NCBI GenBank assembly: GCA_035647435.1
Contig: DASRNM010000017.1
Coordinates: 1-5,529, forward strand
Source: JAAZFZ01 sp035647435
GTDB lineage: Bacteria; Bacillota; Clostridia; Oscillospirales; Acutalibacteraceae
DNA length: 5,529 bases
Reading direction: 5' to 3'
The position numbers were made by a program, and so were the translations under genes. The notes under the pieces were generated by a model. The model was not told the origin of the DNA. It did not search any database and saw only the letters and a list, made by a program, of their open reading frames with translations. This document shows, piece after piece, positions 1 to 5,529 of this stretch; the first letter of the stretch is position 1, and every line of letters begins with the position of its first letter.

Positions 1-1
1 C

Positions 2-40
2 TTATTAAGGTTTTTCTTAAGATTTTCAAATAAAAGGTGA
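2..40 (+). CDS. C-terminal tail of an upstream gene (possible YugP-like membrane zinc metallopeptidase), partial
   Basis: An open frame enters from the left edge and ends at TGA 38-40, four bases before the rsmB ATG. The visible residues are LLRFFLRFSNKR, a hydrophobic and basic tail. Membrane zinc metallopeptidases of the YugP family often end in a similar Leu/Arg-rich segment, and in many Clostridia such a gene lies between fmt and rsmB, so this is the best guess. Only 12 codons are visible, so the identity is inference from tail composition and expected gene order. A second frame (stop TAA 31-33, reading LIKVFLKIFK) is also open to the edge and cannot be excluded. Confidence 0.4.
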   Translation, partial: LLRFFLRFSNKR

Positions 41-41
41 T
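33..41 (+). promoter_or_regulatory. Ribosome binding site of rsmB
   Basis: AAAGGTGAT pairs well with the 3' end of 16S rRNA. The GG at 36-37 lies 7 bases before the ATG at 45. The in-frame TTG at 42 is only 4 bases from it and touches the SD match, so the ATG is preferred. The site overlaps the stop codon of the upstream frame, which suggests translational coupling. Confidence 0.6.
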
Positions 42-44
42 TTG

Positions 45-1367
45 ATGAAAAGTGCAAGGCAAACGGCCTTTGAAGCTCTGCTTAAAATACACAGGGACAA
101 TGCATATTCAAATATAGTTTTGGATAATGCTCTTTTGCAAACCCCACTTTCCCAAAAGGATGCCGCACTTTCAGTTGCTCTGGTTTACGGTGTAATCGAA
201 AGAATGATAACTTTGGATTATAATCTTCAAATCTACCTTACTAAGCCAATTAAAAAATTGCGTCCCGAGGTTTTAGTGGCGTTAAGATTGGGAGCCTACC
301 AGCTTTTGTTTACGGATAAGATTCCGCCGAGTGCTGCGATTAATGAAAGCGTTAAAATAGTCAAGGCAAACAAATGCTCTTTTGCCTCAGGGCTTGTTAA
401 TGCTGTGTTGCGCAAGGTTTCCATAAATGGTTTAAAGTTACCCGATAAAGCCAATAATTTTGTTAATTATCTAAGTGTTTTGTACTCATGCCCCGAATGG
501 TTGGTTGAGCTTTGGTGCAAATCTTATGGTGAAAAAAATGCAATTGAAATCATGTCATCATCGTTTGGCAATGTGCCAACCTTTTTGAGAGTAAACACAC
601 TCAAAACGAACACTTCCGAATTGATTGAAATGCTCAAAAGCGAAGGTGTTGAGGCGTCTGAATGTCAAGAGGTTGAGAATGCGGTCAAAGTTTCAAAAAT
701 TGGCAACATTGAGCAACTTGATTCATTTAGAAAAGGATACTTTCATGTTCAGGATATATCTTCACAGCTTTGTTGTAAGTCTTTGGGAGTAAAAAACAAT
801 GAAACGGTGCTTGATATGTGCTCTGCACCTGGCGGCAAGGCGTTTACTTTAGCGCAAATAATGAACAATACTGGCAAGGTTTTTGCTTTTGATGTTTATT
901 CGTCAAGAGTGAACTTAATAAAAGAAGGTGTAAAGCGATTAGGCCTTACAAACATTATCCCTCTTGTTTCAGATGCAACAGCGTATAATTCAGACATAGA
1001 AATTTCAGACAAGGTTTTATGTGATGTTCCCTGTTCTGGGCTTGGAATTATACGAAAAAAACCTGAAATTCGCTATAAAAGTCTACTAGATATTGACAAA
1101 TTGCCCAATTTACAGTATCTTATACTTTGTACCTCCACAAGATACCTTAAAAAGGGTGGATTGTTGATATATTCAACATGTACCCTTAACCCCAAAGAAA
1201 ATGAAGATGTTTGTAACAGGTTTCTTGCTGACAACCCATCATTTAAATCGGTTAAGGTTCTTGAGAATGTATCGAAACTCAATACCGAGAGCGATTATGT
1301 AACTTTATCGCCTCATATTAACAATTCTGATGGTTTTTTTATAGCGGCTTTCAGCGAAACGGAGTGA
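45..1367 (+). CDS. rsmB: 16S rRNA (cytosine(967)-C5)-methyltransferase RsmB
   Basis: This enzyme transfers a methyl group from S-adenosylmethionine to C5 of a cytosine equivalent to E. coli C967 in 16S rRNA, in the cytoplasm. The protein has 440 residues, close to the 429 of E. coli. Residues about 3-130 form the NusB-like RNA-binding domain (ARQTAFEALLKI at the start, then RLGAYQLLF and AINESVKI). The Rossmann methyltransferase domain follows: VQDISSQL near 235, the SAM loop DMCSAPGGKA at 257-266, the probable ribose-binding Asp283 in FAFD, motif IV DVPCSGLG at 327-334 with Cys330, and motif VI YSTCTLNPKENE with Cys379. In RNA m5C methyltransferases the motif VI Cys is the nucleophile and the motif IV Cys releases the product; both are present. 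ATG 45 was chosen over the in-frame TTG 42 because of SD spacing. The gene ends four bases before rlmN, and the rlmN SD overlaps its stop codon. Confidence 0.95.
   Translation: MKSARQTAFEALLKIHRDNAYSNIVLDNALLQTPLSQKDAALSVALVYGVIERMITLDYNLQIYLTKPIKKLRPEVLVALRLGAYQLLFTDKIPPSAAINESVKIVKANKCSFASGLVNAVLRKVSINGLKLPDKANNFVNYLSVLYSCPEWLVELWCKSYGEKNAIEIMSSSFGNVPTFLRVNTLKTNTSELIEMLKSEGVEASECQEVENAVKVSKIGNIEQLDSFRKGYFHVQDISSQLCCKSLGVKNNETVLDMCSAPGGKAFTLAQIMNNTGKVFAFDVYSSRVNLIKEGVKRLGLTNIIPLVSDATAYNSDIEISDKVLCDVPCSGLGIIRKKPEIRYKSLLDIDKLPNLQYLILCTSTRYLKKGGLLIYSTCTLNPKENEDVCNRFLADNPSFKSVKVLENVSKLNTESDYVTLSPHINNSDGFFIAAFSETE
1361..1364 (+). promoter_or_regulatory. Ribosome binding site of rlmN (supports TTG start)
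   Basis: GGAG lies 7 bases before TTG 1372 and inside the last codons of rsmB, directly ahead of its TGA at 1365-1367. No ATG or GTG in the rlmN frame is near, so this site fixes the TTG start and suggests coupling to rsmB termination. Confidence 0.65.
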
Positions 1368-1371
1368 GATT

Positions 1372-2412
1372 TTGAGTGGCATTGATGTAAAGTCATTATA
1401 CTTGACAGAGTTAAAGAGTGAAATTGTCAATCTAAATTTGCAAACATTTAGAGCACAGCAAATTTATCAATGGCTTCATGTCAACGGAGCGTCAAGCTTT
1501 GACCAAATGACTAATATATCAAAACAGCTTCGCGACACTCTTTCGAATTATTTTCACATTTTTAATTGTGAAATTGAGAAAAAATTCGTTTCTCAAATTG
1601 ATGGAACTGTAAAATATCTATATAGGCTGAATGATGGCGAATACATTGAAGCTGTTTTAATGAAATACAAATATGGATACACTTTGTGCATTTCAACGCA
1701 AGTTGGGTGTAAAATGGGATGTGAGTTTTGTGCCTCGGGAAAAGGTGGCTTTGTTCGCAACCTTACGCCGTCGGAAATGCTTAGTCAGATTCACACTGCA
1801 CAAAATGACATGAATGTTAGGGTTTCACATATAGTTTTAATGGGTATGGGTGAGCCGCTTGATAATTATAAAAATGTATTGAAATTTTTAAAATTGGTTT
1901 CTGATTCAAACGGTTTGAACATCGGTATGAGAAACATTACTATTTCAACAAGTGGACTTGTGGATAGAATATACGATTTATTGAGTGAAAATTTACAGCT
2001 TACGCTTTCTGTTTCACTACATGCACCAAATGATAGAATTCGCAACAGCATTATGCCAATCAACAGAAAATATCCGATTGACGATTTATTGAGCGCATGT
2101 AGAAGATATGCTCAAATAACCTCAAGAAGAGTATCTTTTGAATATGCAATGATCAACGGTTTGAACGACAGCGCGGAGGATGCGAAGGAGTTATCCCAAA
2201 AAATAGAAGGCATTCACTGCCACGTCAATTTAATACCGATTAACAATATAAAAGAAAATAATTTTCGAAAAAGTTCCACCGAAAGGTTAAAGAAGTTTTT
2301 AAGTGTTATTAGAAGCAACGGAATCAATGTTACTGTGCGACGCAGCTTGGGCTCTGATATAGATGCCTCTTGCGGTCAGTTGCGTAGTAGACATCAGAAA
2401 GGGGAGGTGTGA
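1372..2412 (+). CDS. rlmN: Dual-specificity 23S rRNA/tRNA adenine-C2 methyltransferase RlmN (radical SAM)
   Basis: RlmN makes 2-methyladenosine at A2503 of 23S rRNA, in the peptidyl transferase centre, and at A37 of some tRNAs. It uses a [4Fe-4S] cluster, SAM and a methylated cysteine. The 346 residues match the usual family length. The N-terminal accessory part (about 1-95) contains FRAQQIYQWLH. The radical-SAM motif CKMGCEFC gives Cys113, Cys117 and Cys120 in the CxxxCxxC pattern. GMGEPLDNY begins at residue 158, and SVSLHAPNDRIRNSIMPIN follows as in the family. The methyl-carrying cysteine should be Cys334 in DASCGQL, the counterpart of E. coli Cys355; Cys106 in TLCISTQVG matches E. coli Cys118. 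All catalytic residues are therefore present. The start is TTG with an SD 7 bases upstream, and the N-terminus then aligns with the family (LYLTELKSEI...FRAQQIYQW). It lies between rsmB and the phosphatase gene, its usual place in Clostridia. Confidence 0.96.
   Translation: MSGIDVKSLYLTELKSEIVNLNLQTFRAQQIYQWLHVNGASSFDQMTNISKQLRDTLSNYFHIFNCEIEKKFVSQIDGTVKYLYRLNDGEYIEAVLMKYKYGYTLCISTQVGCKMGCEFCASGKGGFVRNLTPSEMLSQIHTAQNDMNVRVSHIVLMGMGEPLDNYKNVLKFLKLVSDSNGLNIGMRNITISTSGLVDRIYDLLSENLQLTLSVSLHAPNDRIRNSIMPINRKYPIDDLLSACRRYAQITSRRVSFEYAMINGLNDSAEDAKELSQKIEGIHCHVNLIPINNIKENNFRKSSTERLKKFLSVIRSNGINVTVRRSLGSDIDASCGQLRSRHQKGEV
2401..2407 (+). promoter_or_regulatory. Ribosome binding site of the stp/prpC gene (decides the start)
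   Basis: GGGGAGG is a strong SD match inside the last codons of rlmN. It is 7 bases before TTG 2415 but only 1 base before GTG 2409. A spacing of 1 base would not work well, so the TTG is the likely start, even though GTG 2409 is the longest-frame choice. Confidence 0.75.
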
Positions 2413-2414
2413 GC

Positions 2415-3143
2415 TTGAAAATTGTTGCAAAGACAGATATCGGAGTTGTAAGGGATTCAAATCAAGATTGTTATAGTATCGGAGAGTTGCCGGGCGGTGT
2501 AGCTTGGGCCGTTGTATGTGACGGCATGGGCGGCGCATTAGGTGGCGATGTTGCAAGCTCAACAGCCGTAAAAATGATTTCTGAAAAGATTGCCTCTTGC
2601 TATCATGATGGCATGAGTTCAAATTCAATTAAAAATATTTTGGTATCGGCAATAGAAAGCACTAACACTTGCCTTTATGACATGTCGGTTGCAAATGATT
2701 CGCTTGCGGGTATGGGCACAACCGTTGTTGCTGCAATTGTTACAAATGACCTCGCTTGCATAGCTCATGCAGGAGACAGTAGGGCCTATAAAGTTTCAAG
2801 TGAAGCTATAATCCAGCTCACAAAAGACCATTCAGTGGTTCAGGCGCTTGTCGAAAATGGTCAAATAACTCAAGATGAGGCAAAGGTTCATCCGAGAAAA
2901 AATATAATAACTCGCGCATTAGGTGTCGATGAAAGTATTGAAATAGATTTTTGCGAAGAGCCTATAACCGATAATGACACCATTCTAATCTGTACTGACG
3001 GTCTGACAAATTATTTGGAGACCGATGAAATATATGCTATCGCTCGCAGCGTTGACCACTATCAATTTGCAGAAGAGCTTGTTAAAATTGCAAATTCAAA
3101 AGGTGGCGGAGACAACATAACCGTTGTTGCGATTGCGCACTAA
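2415..3143 (+). CDS. stp: PP2C-family Ser/Thr protein phosphatase (Stp/PrpC type), partner of the PASTA kinase
   Basis: This is a cytoplasmic, metal-dependent (Mn/Mg) PPM phosphatase that removes phosphate from the neighbouring kinase and its substrates. It has 242 residues, the usual length of bacterial Stp/PrpC. PP2C motifs are in order: TDIGVVRDSNQD at 7-18, VVCDGMGG at 33-40 (metal ligand Asp36), GDSRAY at 120-125, LTKDHS, RKNIITRALG, CTDGL with Asp195, and GGGDNITVV with Asp233 and Asn234. No transmembrane segment is present, and no metal-binding residue appears lost. TTG 2415 is preferred over GTG 2409: the SD spacing fits, and the protein then begins MKIVAKTDIG, like its relatives. It starts two bases after the rlmN stop, so translation is probably coupled. 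The kinase gene follows 18 bases later. In other Firmicutes this gene is called prpC or stp. Confidence 0.95.
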   Translation: MKIVAKTDIGVVRDSNQDCYSIGELPGGVAWAVVCDGMGGALGGDVASSTAVKMISEKIASCYHDGMSSNSIKNILVSAIESTNTCLYDMSVANDSLAGMGTTVVAAIVTNDLACIAHAGDSRAYKVSSEAIIQLTKDHSVVQALVENGQITQDEAKVHPRKNIITRALGVDESIEIDFCEEPITDNDTILICTDGLTNYLETDEIYAIARSVDHYQFAEELVKIANSKGGGDNITVVAIAH

Positions 3144-3161
3144 TTTTCGGGAGTGATTTGA

Positions 3162-5372
3162 ATGGATAATTATGTAGGCAAAAGGCTTGACGGCCGTTAC
3201 GAAATCCAAGAAATTATCGGCGTCGGCGGTATGGCCGTTGTTTATAAAGCATATGACAATATTGACGACAGAATAGTCGCGGTAAAGATACTTAAAGAAG
3301 AATTTTTGGCGAATGACGAGTTTAGACGCAGGTTTAAAAACGAGTCAAAGGCTATTGCCGTGTTGTCGCACCCTAATATAGTTAAAGTTTACGATGTGAG
3401 TTATGGAGATAAGCTCCAATACATTGTAATGGAATACATTGAGGGTATTACACTAAAAGAATATATTGAACAACAGGGCGGTGTTTCATGGAAGGAAGCC
3501 GTTCATTTTGTGATGCAAATACTTAGGGCTTTGCAGCATGCTCATGATAAGGGGATTGTTCATAGAGATATCAAGCCTCAAAACATACTTTTACTGCAAA
3601 ATGGAAATATCAAGGTAACCGATTTTGGGATAGCGCGATTTAGTCGAAGCGAAACGAGAACAATGACCGAGAGCGCAATTGGTTCTGTTCATTATATCAG
3701 CCCAGAACAAGCAAGAGGAGACATAACAGACGACAAGGCTGACTTATATTCAGTCGGTGTCGTTATGTATGAAATGCTAACAGGACAATTGCCGTTCCAG
3801 TCCGAAAGCTCTGTTTCAGTTGCTATTATGCAGCTTCAATCGGAGGCAAAGCGACCATCTGAAATTAACCCCGATATCCCTCCCGGCCTTGAGCAGATTA
3901 CAATGAGAGCAATGAGAAAAAAGCCGAGAGACCGTTATCAGTCTGCGGCTGAAATGTTGCTTGACCTTGAGGAATTTAAAAGAAACCCGGTAATAAGGTT
4001 TGAGTATTCTTATTTTGTGGATAACGACCCGACAAAATACATCAATTCGGGTGATAGTATTGCAACACAAGAAGCTTATGCTCAAGAAGATGGCGACCTA
4101 CAGGATGAAGAGATTGAAGAAAACCAGAGAGTTGTGCCGATAATTACAGGCATTGCGGTTGGTTTAGTGGCCTTGCTAGCGATCATAATGTCAATTTTGT
4201 ACTTTGCAGGAGTATTCCATAACGATGATAAGATTGAAGTGCAGAAATTTATTGGTATGAATTATTATATTGATATAGAAAACAATGATGAGTATTCTGA
4301 TTACAAATTTATAATTGTTGAAGAACAGAGCAGCGACAAAGAAGCAGGCGAAGTTATTAAGCAAAACCCGAGCAAGGGTGAGATAATTAAAGTCGGTGAG
4401 GATGTAACTCTTACTATTGCTATTGGTAACGAAATCACAAGAGTTCCAGAAGTGTCAGGTCTTTCTCTTGATGAGGCAAAGATCAAGCTAATCAGTGCAG
4501 GATTTACAAATATATCCGGTGCACAATATGAGTACAGCACCACAGTGGAAAAAGACAAAGTCATCAGGACCGACCCATCAAGCGGTTCAGAAGTCAATGT
4601 CAACACTCAAATTGCTATTTACCTTGCAACCGACGATAATACCGATTCATTAGTTAAAGTCCCGAAACTGATTGGCTGGAGTCTTTCTGATGCAAAAGAT
4701 ATGCTCGAAAGCGCTAATTTAGTTTTGAGTGACAATGTAACAAGGCAAGATAGCGATAAACCCCAAGATGAAGTTGTGGGCCAAAGCATAAATGCGGGTG
4801 ACCCTGTTCCCGTGGGCACAGCTATAAGCGTTGTTGTGAGTACAGGCATTCCGGCATCGTCAAGTGCAAGTATTAAATTTAAGCTTCCAAATATTGGCGC
4901 AGGTGTTGACGGAGTTCTTAAGGTTTACATGGACAATGTCATTGTTGACAATGTATCAAATGTGACCATGCTTTTAAATGGCAGTGATTATGCATTCACG
5001 GTAAGTGGTTCAGGTAAAGATAAAATTCTTCAAGCATTTATTGAAGGGATTCCCGTATATGAATGTACCATAGATTTTACAAAGTCACCTGCAAAGGTTA
5101 GGAATGAAAAGTTTTATGATTATAAAGGAGTCGACAATGGGAAATCGGTCCCAGATGTAACTCGACAGGCTGAAGAAGTAGCAAAGCAAATGCTTAAAAA
5201 TACTGGTTTTAAAAACATTGTCACAGAAAAAGTGTTAACAGATGACGTAGCAAAAATTGGTATTGTTATTAGACAAACTCCCGTGGCTGGAGAAACACAT
5301 GATCTTTCTGAAGCTGTAACAATTTTTGTCGGTGTCATTAATGGAGTTGCAGTCAATGAAGAAATTGATTAG
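3162..5372 (+). CDS. prkC: Membrane Ser/Thr protein kinase with PASTA domains (PrkC/PknB/Stk1 family)
   Basis: This Hanks-type kinase phosphorylates Ser/Thr on cytoplasmic proteins and responds to peptidoglycan fragments or lipid II through extracellular PASTA repeats. The 736-residue protein is longer than B. subtilis PrkC (648). The kinase domain spans about 13-272: glycine loop GVGGMAVVYKA at 20-30, Lys42, helix-C Glu61, HRDIKPQN at 134-141 with catalytic Asp136, DFG at 154-156, an activation loop with Thr165, Thr167, Thr169 and Ser171, and GSVHYISPEQARG. It is a complete, active-type kinase. An acidic juxtamembrane stretch (about 305-322) precedes one transmembrane helix at about 326-350. 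Outside the cell lie PASTA 1 (about 358-422, divergent), PASTA 2 (about 427-490, RVPEVSGLSLDEAK), PASTA 3 (about 499-562, KVPKLIGWSLSDAK), a strand-rich non-PASTA segment (about 563-658) and PASTA 4 (about 661-727, SVPDVTRQAEEVAK). ATG 3162 has GGGAG 8 bases upstream (3149-3153). The phosphatase gene lies directly before it. Confidence 0.96.
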   Translation: MDNYVGKRLDGRYEIQEIIGVGGMAVVYKAYDNIDDRIVAVKILKEEFLANDEFRRRFKNESKAIAVLSHPNIVKVYDVSYGDKLQYIVMEYIEGITLKEYIEQQGGVSWKEAVHFVMQILRALQHAHDKGIVHRDIKPQNILLLQNGNIKVTDFGIARFSRSETRTMTESAIGSVHYISPEQARGDITDDKADLYSVGVVMYEMLTGQLPFQSESSVSVAIMQLQSEAKRPSEINPDIPPGLEQITMRAMRKKPRDRYQSAAEMLLDLEEFKRNPVIRFEYSYFVDNDPTKYINSGDSIATQEAYAQEDGDLQDEEIEENQRVVPIITGIAVGLVALLAIIMSILYFAGVFHNDDKIEVQKFIGMNYYIDIENNDEYSDYKFIIVEEQSSDKEAGEVIKQNPSKGEIIKVGEDVTLTIAIGNEITRVPEVSGLSLDEAKIKLISAGFTNISGAQYEYSTTVEKDKVIRTDPSSGSEVNVNTQIAIYLATDDNTDSLVKVPKLIGWSLSDAKDMLESANLVLSDNVTRQDSDKPQDEVVGQSINAGDPVPVGTAISVVVSTGIPASSSASIKFKLPNIGAGVDGVLKVYMDNVIVDNVSNVTMLLNGSDYAFTVSGSGKDKILQAFIEGIPVYECTIDFTKSPAKVRNEKFYDYKGVDNGKSVPDVTRQAEEVAKQMLKNTGFKNIVTEKVLTDDVAKIGIVIRQTPVAGETHDLSEAVTIFVGVINGVAVNEEID

Positions 5373-5390
5373 CGAATTGAGGATGGTTAT

Positions 5391-5529
5391 ATGCAGTTTA
5401 GCGGTCTTATAGTTAAGGGTGTCGGCGGCTTCTATTATGTTGAAGTCGCCGATTCGGTGTTTGAATGCAAAGCTCGAGGCATTTTTCGTAAAGATAAAAT
5501 TACACCTCTGGTTGGTGATTATGTAGAAA
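5391..5529 (+). CDS. rsgA: Ribosome small subunit-dependent GTPase RsgA (CpgA/YloQ), 5' part only
   Basis: RsgA is a circularly permuted GTPase that acts late in 30S subunit maturation in the cytoplasm. Only the first 46 codons are in the window. They encode the start of the N-terminal OB-fold: MQFSGLIVKGVGGFYYVEV, then the family pattern FECKARGIFRKDKITPLVGDYV, which is very characteristic. The GTPase domain (G4-G5-G1-G3 order) and the zinc-binding C-terminus would lie to the right. ATG 5391 has GAGG at 5379-5382, 8 bases upstream. The gap to the kinase stop is 18 bases, so the gene is probably in the same transcript, as in Bacillus and many Clostridia. The Bacillus orthologue is a reported PrkC substrate, but the phosphorylated region is not visible here. 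Confidence 0.93.
   Translation, partial: MQFSGLIVKGVGGFYYVEVADSVFECKARGIFRKDKITPLVGDYVE

Noticed and set aside
1093..1121. Promoter-like TTGACA with 17-base spacing to TATCTT inside rsmB
   Set aside because: The -35 is perfect but the -10 matches only 4 of 6, and the site encodes ordinary RsmB residues. In AT-rich DNA this is expected by chance, so I do not call an internal promoter.
1073..1282. Minus-strand open frame of 69 codons inside rsmB
   Set aside because: It lies wholly within a well-supported gene, resembles no known family and has no convincing SD; it is a shadow of rsmB coding.
1402..1430. Inverted repeat TTGACA / TGTCAA near the start of rlmN
   Set aside because: It is only a 6-base stem with a 17-base loop inside coding sequence, with no U-tract; chance pairing, neither terminator nor operator.
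2299..2628. Minus-strand open frame of 109 codons across the rlmN/phosphatase junction
   Set aside because: It is antisense to conserved regions of both genes, and its His/Arg/Leu-rich composition is typical of a reverse-complement shadow.
4932..4954. Repeated GACAATGT spaced 15 bases apart, with a small ACAATG/CATTGT palindrome
   Set aside because: It arises from repeated Asp-Asn-Val codons in the kinase's extracellular segment and is too short to be a meaningful repeat or regulatory site.
3816..5356. Several minus-strand open frames (76-101 codons) opposite the kinase gene
   Set aside because: They are Ser/Thr/Leu-rich low-complexity translations opposite the kinase and PASTA coding; none has a recognisable domain, and all lie within one real gene.
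5373..5390. Possible terminator between the kinase gene and rsgA
   Set aside because: The gap is 18 bases, with no hairpin or T-run, and it contains the rsgA SD.

Overview
The window is a compact, one-directional (+ strand) gene cluster from a low-to-moderate GC Gram-positive bacterium, most likely an anaerobic member of class Clostridia. The Oscillospiraceae/Ruminococcaceae side is my best guess. The reasons are the AT-rich codon use, the Shine-Dalgarno sites of the AGGAGGTGA type, the use of TTG starts, and above all the gene order rsmB - rlmN - PP2C phosphatase (stp/prpC) - PASTA kinase (prkC/pknB) - rsgA. That order is the classic Firmicutes arrangement around the prpC-prkC-rsgA locus. 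The kinase activation loop (spaced S/T residues, then GSVHYISPEQARG) is also of the clostridial type.

Layout: positions 2-40 hold the last 12 codons of an upstream reading frame, possibly the tail of a YugP-like membrane zinc metallopeptidase. rsmB (16S rRNA m5C methyltransferase) runs 45-1367. rlmN (radical-SAM 23S rRNA/tRNA m2A methyltransferase) runs 1372-2412 and starts at TTG. The Stp/PrpC phosphatase runs 2415-3143 and is best started at TTG 2415, two bases after the rlmN stop. The PASTA-domain Ser/Thr kinase runs 3162-5372. rsgA (ribosome-assembly GTPase) begins at 5391 and runs off the right edge. Intergenic gaps are 4, 4, 2, 18 and 18 bases. No stretch without a gene exceeds about 20 bases, and I see no terminator, convincing internal promoter, RNA gene, mobile element or CRISPR array. 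All genes are probably co-transcribed from a promoter to the left of the window.

Functionally the cluster joins ribosome modification and maturation (RsmB, RlmN, RsgA) with a signalling pair: a membrane kinase that senses muropeptides or peptidoglycan through PASTA domains, and the phosphatase that reverses it. In Bacillus the RsgA orthologue (CpgA) is a reported PrkC substrate, so the layout may reflect a link between cell-wall state and ribosome assembly. All visible catalytic motifs are intact. I found no previously undescribed system here. The most distinctive feature is the kinase's extracellular part, where a roughly 95-residue non-PASTA segment separates a terminal PASTA repeat from the first three.
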